DNA from: Pseudomonadales bacterium
Lineage (GTDB): Bacteria; Pseudomonadota; Gammaproteobacteria; Pseudomonadales; Azotimanducaceae
Direction: 5' to 3'
Length of the DNA: 6,561 nucleotides
NCBI GenBank assembly: GCA_021295935.1
Contig: JAGWBL010000061.1
Location: 2,723 to 9,283, forward strand
The notes beneath the pieces were generated by a model. It ran no database searches. It was not told where the DNA came from and was given only the letters and a program-made list of their open reading frames with translations. The translations under genes and the position numbers were made by a program. Of the stretch, positions 1-6,540 are shown piece after piece (position 1 is the first letter of the stretch; every line of letters begins with the position of its first letter).

Positions 1-111
1 TATTTTGCCAGACTTCCCCGCTTATCGAAAACGGAAACGCGCTTGTTGGATGAACTGCATTGGCGATTGCGCGGATGTCCCGCGTCAGCGCGTCCACTCT
101 TCTCAGCCTGA
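1..111 (+). CDS. possible C-terminal end of an upstream gene (partial)
   Basis: Reading from base 1, one frame is open for 36 codons to a TGA at 109-111. The stretch reads roughly F-x-x-L-P-x-L-S followed by a leucine-rich helix (LLDELHWRL). That loosely resembles the last helix of low-molecular-weight-phosphatase-type arsenate reductases (ArsC), which are often encoded next to AqpS-type aquaporins. The resemblance is weak and there is no catalytic residue in view. Another frame is also open from base 2 to a TGA at 179-181, and a third closes at 53, so the frame assignment is uncertain. If this frame is real, it leaves about 62 bp before the aquaporin ATG. Confidence 0.2.
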   Translation, partial: YFARLPRLSKTETRLLDELHWRLRGCPASARPLFSA

Positions 112-173
112 CACGCGCGGACGTTTTCGACGCGCAATTGACTGGAACCGACAAAGCAGGCACTGCAACGACC

Positions 174-887
174 ATGAATGACTCCCTTCTCACCCGGCTT
201 GTTGCGGAAGCGGCTGGCACCATGTTCCTGCTCGCAGCGGTGGTGGGATCCGGAATCATGGCCGACGACCTTGCTGCGGACAACTCGGCCGTGGCTCTGC
301 TCGCGAACGCCGTGGTTACAGGCGCGATGCTCACCGTGCTGATCACCGTGCTAGCGCCACTCTCCGGCGCGCACTTCAACCCGGCTGTGACCCTCGGATT
401 CGCGTTGCGCAAGCAGATATCGATTCAGCATTCGACCGGGTATGTCCTTGCGCAAGCTGGAGGAGCTGTGGCTGGCGTTGTTGCGGCGCACGCGATGTTC
501 GGGATGGATCTCGTTCAGACTGCGACTCAACCACGGAGTGGAATGGGCCAGTGGCTGGCGGAAGTCGTTGCCACGTTCGGGCTCGTGAGCACGATTCTGG
601 GGACTCTTCGCGTCCGTCCGAACGCGGTCTCGGCGATGGTCGGCCTGTACATCACCGCCGCATGCTGGTTCACTTCCTCCACGTCGTTCGCAAATCCCGC
701 GGTGACCCTCGGACGAGTCCTCACGGACACCTTCACAGGGATCGCTCCCGTCGATGCGGGTCCCTTCATCGCTTGCCAAGCCGTTGGCGCCGTCCTGGCC
801 GTGTCCGCGTTCTCCTTTCTTCCACAATCAGGACAGAGCAGCGAACACCGGGTGTGTCCACCTCCGAACGGTCGAACAGGAAAGTGA
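174..887 (+). CDS. aqpS: aquaporin / MIP-family channel, AqpS type
   Basis: This encodes a 237-residue inner-membrane channel of the major intrinsic protein family, which passes small neutral solutes. From the ATG at 174, the first half-pore loop is HFNPAV with NPA at residues 69-71, and the second is FANPAV with NPA at 174-176. Hydrophobic segments around residues 10-30, 40-62, 88-108, 128-145, 150-168 and 195-216 fit six membrane helices. The residue after the second NPA, normally the arginine of the aromatic/arginine filter, is Val177. That feature is known from the Sinorhizobium meliloti AqpS subgroup, which is linked to arsenic operons and conducts arsenite or methylated arsenicals. Transport of arsenicals here is inferred from this. 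The frame is open back to a TTG at 60, but the family starts near the ATG; a weak purine-rich site (AAAGCAGG, 153-160) lies 13 bases before it. The last 20 residues are a polar tail. No other recognisable ars gene lies downstream. Confidence 0.9.
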   Translation: MNDSLLTRLVAEAAGTMFLLAAVVGSGIMADDLAADNSAVALLANAVVTGAMLTVLITVLAPLSGAHFNPAVTLGFALRKQISIQHSTGYVLAQAGGAVAGVVAAHAMFGMDLVQTATQPRSGMGQWLAEVVATFGLVSTILGTLRVRPNAVSAMVGLYITAACWFTSSTSFANPAVTLGRVLTDTFTGIAPVDAGPFIACQAVGAVLAVSAFSFLPQSGQSSEHRVCPPPNGRTGK

Positions 888-901
888 AGGGGTCATGGAC
901 T

Positions 902-910
902 TGTTATACT
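902..910 (+). promoter_or_regulatory. candidate extended -10 promoter of the peroxiredoxin gene
   Basis: TGTTATACT lies in the 71-bp gap after the aquaporin stop. It combines an upstream TG with a five-of-six match to TATAAT, the extended -10 form used by sigma-70. No good -35 hexamer is present 17 bases upstream, which is typical for extended -10 promoters. Transcription would start near 917, about 40 bases before the ATG at 959. If active, it lets the peroxiredoxin be expressed independently of the aquaporin. Confidence 0.4.
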
Positions 911-958
911 GGTCTGCCTTGGTATGCAAGACTCCCTGACATCGACTGGAACTCACCC

Positions 959-1519
959 ATGCTGGCCCTTCGAACTTCCATCGCCTTCATCCCCTTGTTT
1001 GCAGCGCTGTCGCTGTACGCGGAAGTCGAACCGGCGCCATCCGATGAGCTGCTGGACGTTGGGGACACCGCCCCCGACTGGGAACTCCCCGGCAGTGACG
1101 GCAAGACCTACCGCCTATCGAAGCTCCTGGAGGATCGTGCTGTGGTCCTCGCTTGGTACCCGAAGGCCTACACCCGCGGTTGCACGATCGAGTGCAAGTC
1201 GCTCAAGGAACAGGGTCACCTGATCCGGGAGTTCGACGTCGACTACTTCATGGCCAGCGTAGACCCCATCGAACAGCAGAAGGGGTTTTCGGAGCAACAG
1301 GGTGCGGACTTTCCCTTGCTCGCGGACGCCACACGCAAGACAGCCGACGCGTACGGAGTCTTGTCGGAGCGCGGCCTTGCCAAGCGACACACCTTCTACA
1401 TCGGCATGGACGGCAAGGTGTTGCACGTCGACCGGAATGTGGAGCCGAAATCAGCGGCCGTCGACATTGCAGCCGCGCTGGCCACCTTGGGTGTGAAACG
1501 AGCGGAAACGAGGAAGTAG
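959..1519 (+). CDS. exported BCP/PrxQ-family peroxiredoxin
   Basis: This encodes a thiol peroxidase of 186 residues that reduces hydrogen peroxide or organic hydroperoxides. The N-terminus is a likely signal peptide: Arg5, a hydrophobic core at residues 7-20 and an LYA site before Glu22, so the mature enzyme is probably periplasmic or envelope-associated. The AhpC/TSA thioredoxin fold follows from residue 35 (GDTAPDWELPGSDGK). The active-site stretch is YPKAYTRGCTIEC, with Thr72 and peroxidatic Cys75 of the TxxC motif. Cys79 is a candidate resolving cysteine, spaced CX3C rather than the CX4C of E. coli BCP. The conserved arginine before the last strand is probably Arg143 (KRHTFYIGMDGK). The frame is open far upstream into the aquaporin, but that part is only a shadow. 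The ATG at 959 is chosen because it begins the signal peptide; its ribosome-binding site is weak. The gene is 71 bp after the aquaporin on the same strand and probably has its own promoter at 902-910. Confidence 0.9.
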   Translation: MLALRTSIAFIPLFAALSLYAEVEPAPSDELLDVGDTAPDWELPGSDGKTYRLSKLLEDRAVVLAWYPKAYTRGCTIECKSLKEQGHLIREFDVDYFMASVDPIEQQKGFSEQQGADFPLLADATRKTADAYGVLSERGLAKRHTFYIGMDGKVLHVDRNVEPKSAAVDIAAALATLGVKRAETRK

Positions 1520-1533
1520 TTCCTTCGTCCTGA

Positions 1534-1566
1534 GCGCTGGTCCCTTGCGAGTTGAGCAACCAGCGC
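1534..1566. terminator. inverted repeat between convergent genes, candidate bidirectional terminator
   Basis: GCGCTGGT at 1534-1541 is perfectly complementary to ACCAGCGC at 1559-1566, and TTGC/GCAA (1545-1548 with 1556-1559) can extend the stem. It sits in the 54-bp gap between the peroxiredoxin stop (1519, +) and the methyltransferase stop (1574, -), where a shared terminator would be expected. There is no clear T-run on either side, so efficient intrinsic termination is uncertain. Confidence 0.4.
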
Positions 1567-1573
1567 CAGACCG

Positions 1574-2674
1574 CTACGCGAAATGGGTGCCGTCCGGATC
1601 CGAAAGGCGGGCAAGAAAGTAATCCTTGGACCGCGCCGATCTTGCCCGCTTGCAAATCGGACACAACAGCATCAGGTTGTCTAGCTGGCGAGACCCTCCC
1701 TGTTCCGTATCGATGATGTGGACGGGTTCCAGCTCGCCCTGCAGGCCATCGCGCCGACAGCCGAAACAGCGAGTCCGTTGCTCTTCCAGCAGGCAATTCA
1801 CCATGCGGCTGGTGTTCTTGGCAACCGGCCCCTCCAGATCCGTTCTCCTCGGTGCGTCCGTTCGATGCTCGATAGTCAGAACTGGCTCGGTCAGCTCCCT
1901 CATGCGCGCCAGCAAGAGACGGTGGGCACGCCGATCAACATCGATGCCAGCCCAGTTGCGGGAGAGCTCTTCAGCCGCCACCAGCGCAGTTGCGCATCCA
2001 GAGAACGGGTCGAGCACCAGGTCCCCTTCACGGCTTGAGGCCGCCACGATGCGTCGAAGCAGGGCAAGTGGCTTCTGCTTCGGGTAGCCCGTTCGCTCGC
2101 GGGCCATGTTGTTCAAGGCAGGCACATCGGTCCACACATCCAGCATTCCCTTCGGGGCCCCCTTCATCCGGGCGCTGGATGAGGAAACCTGCGGCTTGGT
2201 GAACGTGTACTCCTTCGAGACCGAGTAGAACAAGATGATGTCGTGCTTTCGGGAGTAGGCGCGCTTCGACGAGCCTCCGAGTCCGTACGACCAGACAATC
2301 TCGTTCAAGAACCTCTGGCGGCCGAAAATCGCGTCGAGCACGAGCTTGAGGTAGTGGCTCATTGTTGGATCGCAGTGCAAGTAGAGCGACCCAGTTCTCT
2401 TCAGCAGCCGACTCACCTCGAGCAATCTAACCGCCATGTACGCCAGGTAGGCCCGATCCGACTCGAGCGCAGCGGCTCGAAGCACCTGCCACACTGATGG
2501 GTGCTTGGCCTCGATGAGGTCCAGCCAAGCCGGATCCACGTCTTCCCGACTCCACGTGTCCTGGAAACCCATGCCTTCCGCCCGGCTCCCTGCCGCAGCG
2601 GCATAGTCGTTCCTGGAATTGAATGGAGGATCCAAGCAGACGAGGTCCACGGACGCCGAGTTCATCCCCCGCAT
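1574..2674 (-). CDS. orphan beta-class DNA methyltransferase with degenerate C-terminal HNH domain
   Basis: This encodes an S-adenosylmethionine-dependent, site-specific DNA amino-methyltransferase (N6-adenine or N4-cytosine). From the first ATG it has 366 residues. The catalytic motif IV is DPPF at residues 15-18. The family block LYLHCDPTMSHYLK is at about 97-110, YPKQKPLALL at about 197-206, and the SAM-binding motif I, DPFSGCAT, at 222-229. Motif IV preceding motif I is the beta-class order. The target-recognition segment (about 150-190) is short. Residues 300-355 form an HNH-like zinc domain: Cys303/Cys306, His319, Asn333 and Cys338/Cys341. Family members with an intact domain have DHI and CN..KG; here these are VHI and CKRAR, so nuclease activity is probably lost. 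No restriction endonuclease is encoded nearby, suggesting an orphan modification enzyme. Start problem: the family's conserved N-terminal block (NWSDRTFWTADNLPIM) lies in frame upstream of this ATG up to 2719, with no ATG, GTG or TTG before a TGA at 2735-2737. ATG 2674 has no visible Shine-Dalgarno. The gene may start at a non-standard codon or be 5'-damaged. Confidence 0.85.
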   Translation of the reverse strand: MRGMNSASVDLVCLDPPFNSRNDYAAAAGSRAEGMGFQDTWSREDVDPAWLDLIEAKHPSVWQVLRAAALESDRAYLAYMAVRLLEVSRLLKRTGSLYLHCDPTMSHYLKLVLDAIFGRQRFLNEIVWSYGLGGSSKRAYSRKHDIILFYSVSKEYTFTKPQVSSSSARMKGAPKGMLDVWTDVPALNNMARERTGYPKQKPLALLRRIVAASSREGDLVLDPFSGCATALVAAEELSRNWAGIDVDRRAHRLLLARMRELTEPVLTIEHRTDAPRRTDLEGPVAKNTSRMVNCLLEEQRTRCFGCRRDGLQGELEPVHIIDTEQGGSRQLDNLMLLCPICKRARSARSKDYFLARLSDPDGTHFA

Positions 2675-2734
2675 GATCGGAAGGTTGTCCGCTGTCCAGA
2701 ACGTCCTGTCGGACCAATTGCGCGCCGAGATGGC
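2675..2734 (-). other. in-frame conserved N-terminal extension of the methyltransferase lacking a normal start codon
   Basis: Reading on the minus strand from 2734 to 2675, the codons give A-I-S-A-R-N-W-S-D-R-T-F-W-T-A-D-N-L-P-I and then Met at 2674. From memory of the family, the N-terminal block before MRGMNSASVDL reads NWS(D/N)RT(I/L)WTGDNL, so these bases look coding. The second codon is ATC (2729-2731), preceded ten bases earlier by GGGAG (2742-2746). An ATG at that place would give a perfect MSARNWSDRT start. The ATC is therefore either a rare non-standard initiator or a mutated ATG. Confidence 0.55.
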
Positions 2735-2738
2735 TCAG

Positions 2739-3080
2739 TTACTCCCGCTTGGAACCGTTCGGGGGCACGGAGGATCGTGCGGCGGTCTTGCCTGCCTGAA
2801 GCCGACCTCTCGCCGAATCAGCTCGCCCTCGATCCACCACTGGTAATGTCGAGAACGACGCCCGGTCCGAAACGATGGGCTCTGGCACCGGTTCAGCTCC
2901 CTCAGGAATGGGCGAGCTCGCCAGCACGCGCACGAGTCGGTTGAGAACCGAAATCGTGAATTGGACGGTACCGCAGCGCGACACCCTTCGCAAAACCGGC
3001 AGTTGCTCGACGAGCAGTTGCTGCGGCGACCCGTCAACGAACTCGGGCCACGTTTCTGTCGCACTATCATGACTGTGCAA
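2739..3080 (-). CDS. weak hypothetical ORF upstream of the methyltransferase
   Basis: A minus-strand frame from a TTG at 3080 is open for 113 codons to a TAA at 2739-2741, just before the ATC/GGGAG region of the methyltransferase. The first half (for example EFVDGSPQQLLVEQLPVLRRV) has protein-like composition with a leucine-rich helix; the second half is polar and low in structure. Third-position GC is fairly high, as in the neighbours. I recognise no family, see no ribosome-binding site and no ATG. A second minus-strand frame (ATG 3124 to TGA 2735-2737), in the same frame as the methyltransferase, also reads partly protein-like near its end (YQWWIEGELIRREVGF). Both frames look plausible in parts, so either one is real, the region holds a decayed gene, or neither is coding. 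Confidence 0.2.
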   Translation of the reverse strand: MHSHDSATETWPEFVDGSPQQLLVEQLPVLRRVSRCGTVQFTISVLNRLVRVLASSPIPEGAEPVPEPIVSDRASFSTLPVVDRGRADSARGRLQAGKTAARSSVPPNGSKRE

Positions 3081-3090
3081 GAGGTTGACC

Positions 3091-3115
3091 CGACCGCACT
3101 CGCAAGCGAGGGTCG
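3091..3115 (+). promoter_or_regulatory. bulged inverted repeat in the leader of the DUF1428 gene
   Basis: CGACC (3091-3095) pairs with GGTCG (3111-3115), and CTCGC (3099-3103) pairs with GCGAG (3106-3110), giving a ten-base-pair stem with a three-base bulge (GCA) and a very tight AA loop. It ends nine bases before the Shine-Dalgarno sequence. It could be an operator or an RNA leader structure; nothing here says which. Confidence 0.3.
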
Positions 3116-3124
3116 AAGGCCCAT

Positions 3125-3130
3125 GGAGGA
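3125..3130 (+). promoter_or_regulatory. strong Shine-Dalgarno site of the DUF1428 gene
   Basis: GGAGGA is an almost full match to the anti-Shine-Dalgarno sequence and lies eight bases before the ATG at 3139. It decides this start over upstream in-frame codons and predicts efficient translation. Confidence 0.75.
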
Positions 3131-3138
3131 TCCCGGTT

Positions 3139-3492
3139 ATGAGCTACGTCGATGGGTTTGTCGTGGCGGTTCCCACGGCAAACAAGGCCATGTACAAGGA
3201 AGTTGCCGAAATCTCGGCCCAGGTGTTCAAGGAACATGGCGTGCTGCGGGTGGTAGAGTGCTGGGGAGACGACGTGCCTGATGGGGAACTCACGTCCTTT
3301 CGCAAGGCAGTCCAGGTTCGTGACGATGAAACCGTCTGCTTTGCCTGGATGCTCTGGCCTTCCAAGGAGGCTCGCAATACCGCCATGCCCAAGCTCATGA
3401 AGGACCCCCGTCTGCAACCGGACCAGCTGCCCATGCCGTTTGATGGGAATCGGATGATCTACGGTGGCTTCAAGGTGTTCGTAGACGTCTGA
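3139..3492 (+). CDS. ybaA: DUF1428 family protein (YbaA-like)
   Basis: This encodes a small cytoplasmic protein of 117 residues, the same length as E. coli YbaA, whose biochemical role is unknown. Family landmarks in order are MSYVDGFVVAVP at the N-terminus, RVVECWGDDVPDG at about residues 35-47, FRKAVQ at about 54-59, FAWMLWPSKEARN at about 69-81, MKDPRL at about 88-93 and PMPFDGNRMIYGGF near the C-terminus. The family has a compact alpha/beta, dimeric ferredoxin-like fold. The start is well supported: GGAGGA at 3125-3130 ends eight bases before the ATG, and the family begins with MSYVDGF or MKYVDGF. The frame is open a little further upstream (to 3085), but that is not part of the protein. 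The gene converges on the formaldehyde dehydrogenase gene; no functional link is known to me. Confidence 0.93.
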   Translation: MSYVDGFVVAVPTANKAMYKEVAEISAQVFKEHGVLRVVECWGDDVPDGELTSFRKAVQVRDDETVCFAWMLWPSKEARNTAMPKLMKDPRLQPDQLPMPFDGNRMIYGGFKVFVDV

Positions 3493-3583
3493 GCCCCGCC
3501 AGGCTCCTTGCTTGGGGAAACGCAAGGACAAAGCACGCTCGCATCGACCTTGGGATCGAATCTCGGCCGTTTCGGCGGGGGCT
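3492..3583. repeat. nested inverted repeats between convergent genes, possible terminator region
   Basis: AGCCCCGCC (3492-3500), starting at the last base of the DUF1428 stop, is complementary to GGCGGGGGCT (3574-3583) except for one extra G. Inside are a perfect seven-base stem, TCCTTGC/GCAAGGA (3505-3511 with 3522-3528, ten-base loop), and a small GCCG/CGGC hairpin (3566-3569 with 3573-3576). A further GGGG-CTT-CCCC hairpin at 3578-3588 is followed by TTT. The region lies between the stops of the DUF1428 gene (+) and the dehydrogenase gene (-), so a bidirectional terminator is the simplest reading. Long T-runs are lacking. Confidence 0.4.
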
Positions 3584-3590
3584 TCCCCTT

Positions 3591-4708
<1,118 letters not shown>

Positions 4709-4774
4709 AAACCAGTGTGTGAGGGCGTTCATCCCCATCCGTGCAATCAGGACACCTCTTCCTGCATCGACTCT

Positions 4775-4787
4775 TGCCGGCGCGGCA
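4775..4787. repeat. short inverted repeat in the CBS-frmA gap
   Basis: TGCCG (4775-4779) and CGGCA (4783-4787) form a perfect five-base stem around GCG. It lies about 78 bases upstream of the frmA start, in the 151-bp gap after the CBS gene. It could be part of an operator or a weak hairpin; I found no clear -10/-35 pair in this gap. Confidence 0.2.
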
Positions 4788-4848
4788 CCCGAGGGAGGGC
4801 TCTTCGTTCCAAAGGCAACTGCCCGCCTTGAAAGCAACCCCAAGTCAA

Positions 4849-5361
4849 TCACCCTGCGAGTTCCTTCGAACCTGCCGAACCGCCATCCCGGTCTTGCGTC
4901 ATGTTCCACTCTTGAACGACTTGCCACGCCCCACGAATGTGGTGTTCGAGCTGGTCGATCTTCGCGGCTTGTTCGTGGATGATCTCGTCCAGAAGGTCCC
5001 GGAGAGAGAGCATGCCGACAAGCCAGCCCTCGTCAACTACAACCAAGTGGCGGATACGGTGCTCTGCCATGCAGTGCATGCAGTCAGACACGGAATCCCC
5101 TGGAGAAACCGTGACCACGTCCATGGTCATGATCTCGGACACGCGGGTGCTCTTGGAAGCTCGTTCCTTGAGAATCACCTTTCTTGCGTAATCCCGTTCA
5201 GAGATGATGCCGACGAGCTGCTTCTCCTGCACTACCGGCAACGCGCCCACCGCCGCGCTGGACATGAGGTCTATCGCCTCGTAGACCGTCGCGATCGGCG
5301 CGACCGACACCACCTCCGGTCGACCGCGATCCTCAAGAATCTCTCGAACCGTCCTAGACAT
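4849..5361 (-). CDS. tandem CBS-domain protein
   Basis: This encodes a soluble 170-residue protein made of one Bateman module (two CBS domains) with no attached enzyme domain. CBS1 spans about residues 14-66, ending in LVGIISERDYARKV. CBS2 spans about 75-127, with IMTMDVVTVSPGDSV and ending in LVGMLSLRDLLDE. Such modules bind adenine nucleotides (AMP, ATP, NAD-type ligands) and act as energy or redox sensors. The SERDY and SLRDL stretches are where the ribose-contacting residues usually sit. A charged helix (DEIIHEQAAKIDQLEHHI) and a polar tail follow. The ATG at 5361 is preferred because GAGGTG (5366-5371, minus strand) sits four bases upstream; the in-frame TTG at 5373 would overlap that site. 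The partner protein is unknown; the nearest same-strand gene is frmA, 151 bp downstream. It is divergent from the acyl-CoA synthetase gene. Confidence 0.9.
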   Translation of the reverse strand: MSRTVREILEDRGRPEVVSVAPIATVYEAIDLMSSAAVGALPVVQEKQLVGIISERDYARKVILKERASKSTRVSEIMTMDVVTVSPGDSVSDCMHCMAEHRIRHLVVVDEGWLVGMLSLRDLLDEIIHEQAAKIDQLEHHIRGAWQVVQEWNMTQDRDGGSAGSKELAG

Positions 5362-5396
5362 GATCCACCTCAAGCATGTCCGTCTGGCAGAAGTTC

Positions 5397-5402
5397 AGTA
5401 TA
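5397..5402 (-). promoter_or_regulatory. candidate -10 element of the CBS gene
   Basis: On the minus strand this reads TATACT, five of six matches to TATAAT, ending 35 bases before the ATG at 5361. The position where a -35 would lie (around 5420-5425) has no consensus match but is covered by an inverted repeat (5418-5430), which could be a regulator site. Confidence 0.3.
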
Positions 5403-5417
5403 GGACAGCAAGCGTCG

Positions 5418-5430
5418 ACCGTAGGACGGT
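5418..5430. promoter_or_regulatory. inverted repeat over the CBS promoter -35 region
   Basis: ACCGT-AGG-ACGGT is a perfect five-base inverted repeat with a three-base spacer, 15 bases upstream of the TATACT element of the CBS gene. It lies in the divergent gap shared with the acyl-CoA synthetase. It is short, so chance is possible. Confidence 0.25.
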
Positions 5431-5625
5431 TCACAAGAAGTGACAACGCAGAGCACGCCGGTTGCCGTTGGCTCTCGCCATGCGCCACGTCTCGCCGTGT
5501 ACTCCTCTTCGGACGTGGCACGCCCGCGAACAGCCTCGGTGGCAGGCGTAACATTCTTGCGGTCGGTGCAGCACGAACGGCCCTTCAGGTCCGCCTGATG
5601 GCGTCTGACAGCGGGGGAACAGGCC

Positions 5626-6540
5626 ATGTACGTCGGAACGTGGGCTCAGGAATCGCCAGAACGAGCTGCCGCAGTCAACTCGCAGACGTCCGAGATCCGT
5701 TCATACCGCGATCTTGACGAACGTTCGAATCAAGTCGCTCACTACCTGCACGGTCTCGGGTTGAGACGAGGCGACCACTTCGCCATCTTCATGGAGAACA
5801 GCCTCACCTACCTCGATGTCGCGTGGGCTGCTCTCCGTTCGCGTCTCTACCTGACACCGATCAATCGCTATCTGAATGCCGATGAGGCCGCCTACATCCT
5901 TGAGGACTGCGATGCCCAAGTCCTCGTTTCATCCAGGGAGATGAGGGCCATCGCGACCAAACTCCGTCACCTCGTGCCTTCGTGTTCGCACTGGCTGTCG
6001 GTGGGCCACATGCCGGGCTACGACGATTTCGAGACAGCCATAGCGGAGTGTTCGAGACTGCGACTCGCGAAACAACCCGCTGGCGATCTACTGTTCTACA
6101 GTTCGGGAACAACCGGGAAACCCAAGCGCATCGTTCGGCCGCTACCCGATCGCTCGGTAGACGAACCGGGCTCCGCTGTGGCAAGGCTCCAGTCCCAGCT
6201 ATGGGGCGTCGATTCGAACGCGATCTACTTGTCGCCTGCACCGCTTTACCACGCGGCTCCACTCGCCTTCTGCCTGAGCGTGCAGATGCTTGGAGGCACG
6301 GCCGTCGTCATGCCGCGGTTCGACGAGCTGGCGGCCCTGGAGGCCATTGAGCGGTGGCGCGTCACCCACAGCCAGTGGGTGCCCACGATGTTCAGCCGCA
6401 TGTTGAAGCTCCCGGAGGCACAACGCCTCCGATGGGACCTCTCAAGCCACCGTGTTGCCATGCATGCGGCCTCTCCGTGCCCGGTCGCGGTCAAACACCG
6501 TATGTTCGACTGGTGGGGCCCCATGCTGTTCGAGTTCTAG
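5626..6540 (+). pseudogene. AMP-dependent acyl-CoA synthetase, cut short by an in-frame TAG (probable pseudogene)
   Basis: This is the N-terminal 304 residues of an ANL-superfamily acyl-CoA ligase (similar to the PRK08276 group of about 500 residues), which activates a carboxylic acid with ATP and loads it onto CoA. The start at ATG 5626 fits the family N-terminus (MYVGTWAQESPERAA) and has GGGGGA seven bases upstream. The A3 phosphate loop is SSGTTGKPKR at residues 159-168, with Arg168 where glycine is usual. LYHAAP is at 207-212, the segment equivalent to HAAAPCP reads HAASPCP at about 280-286, and DWWGPMLFEF ends at 304. The family continues with Tyr-Ala-Gly-Thr-Glu, the A5 adenine-binding motif. 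Here the tyrosine codon is TAG (6538-6540), and the same frame continues Ala-Gly-Thr-Val, so Glu is also changed. The remaining A5 motif and the entire C-terminal lid domain lie beyond the stop and the window, so this product cannot be a working ligase. Alternatives are a sequencing error or a natural suppressor. Confidence 0.8.

Larger units (their letters stand above)
2735..3138. other. divergent intergenic region of about 400 bp without a confident gene
   Basis: This lies between the minus-strand methyltransferase and the plus-strand DUF1428 gene and should hold both promoters. On the plus strand, TATCAT at 3065-3070 is a possible -10 with no convincing -35. A hairpin lies at 3091-3115 and a strong Shine-Dalgarno at 3125-3130. 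On the minus strand there are two competing weak frames that I cannot assign to a family. No tRNA, insertion-sequence end or direct-repeat array is visible here. Confidence 0.4.
5374..5625. other. divergent intergenic region between CBS gene and acyl-CoA synthetase
   Basis: These 252 bases should hold both promoters. I see the minus-strand -10 candidate at 5397-5402 and the inverted repeat at 5418-5430. Near the right end, GGGGGA (5613-5618) lies seven bases before the synthetase ATG. No -10/-35 pair stands out for the synthetase. Open frames here look like chance: their translations are rich in Arg, Ser and Cys and match no family I know. Confidence 0.4.

Noticed and set aside
551..958. Long upstream extension of the peroxiredoxin frame
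   Set aside because: It lies within the aquaporin in another frame, is rich in Arg, Ser and His, and precedes a clear signal peptide starting at ATG 959.
1248..1796. Minus-strand open frame across the peroxiredoxin and methyltransferase 3' ends
   Set aside because: It crosses the ends of two convergent genes and is rich in Arg, Pro and Ser; no start signal or family features.
1574..2674. A complete restriction-modification system
   Set aside because: Only the methyltransferase is present; no endonuclease or specificity gene lies beside it, and the attached HNH domain looks inactive.
4812..4829. AAGGC/GCCTT hairpin after the CBS gene as a terminator
   Set aside because: Only five base pairs with an eight-base loop and no T-run in the minus-strand direction; too weak to annotate.
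4741..5403. Plus-strand open frame of about 220 codons over the CBS gene
   Set aside because: It is antisense to the CBS gene, which has two clear domains and a Shine-Dalgarno site; the plus-strand translation has no recognisable domain.
5376..5717. Plus-strand ATG frame of 113 codons before the acyl-CoA synthetase
   Set aside because: It overlaps the synthetase N-terminus in another frame, has no ribosome-binding site and a composition like chance sequence.
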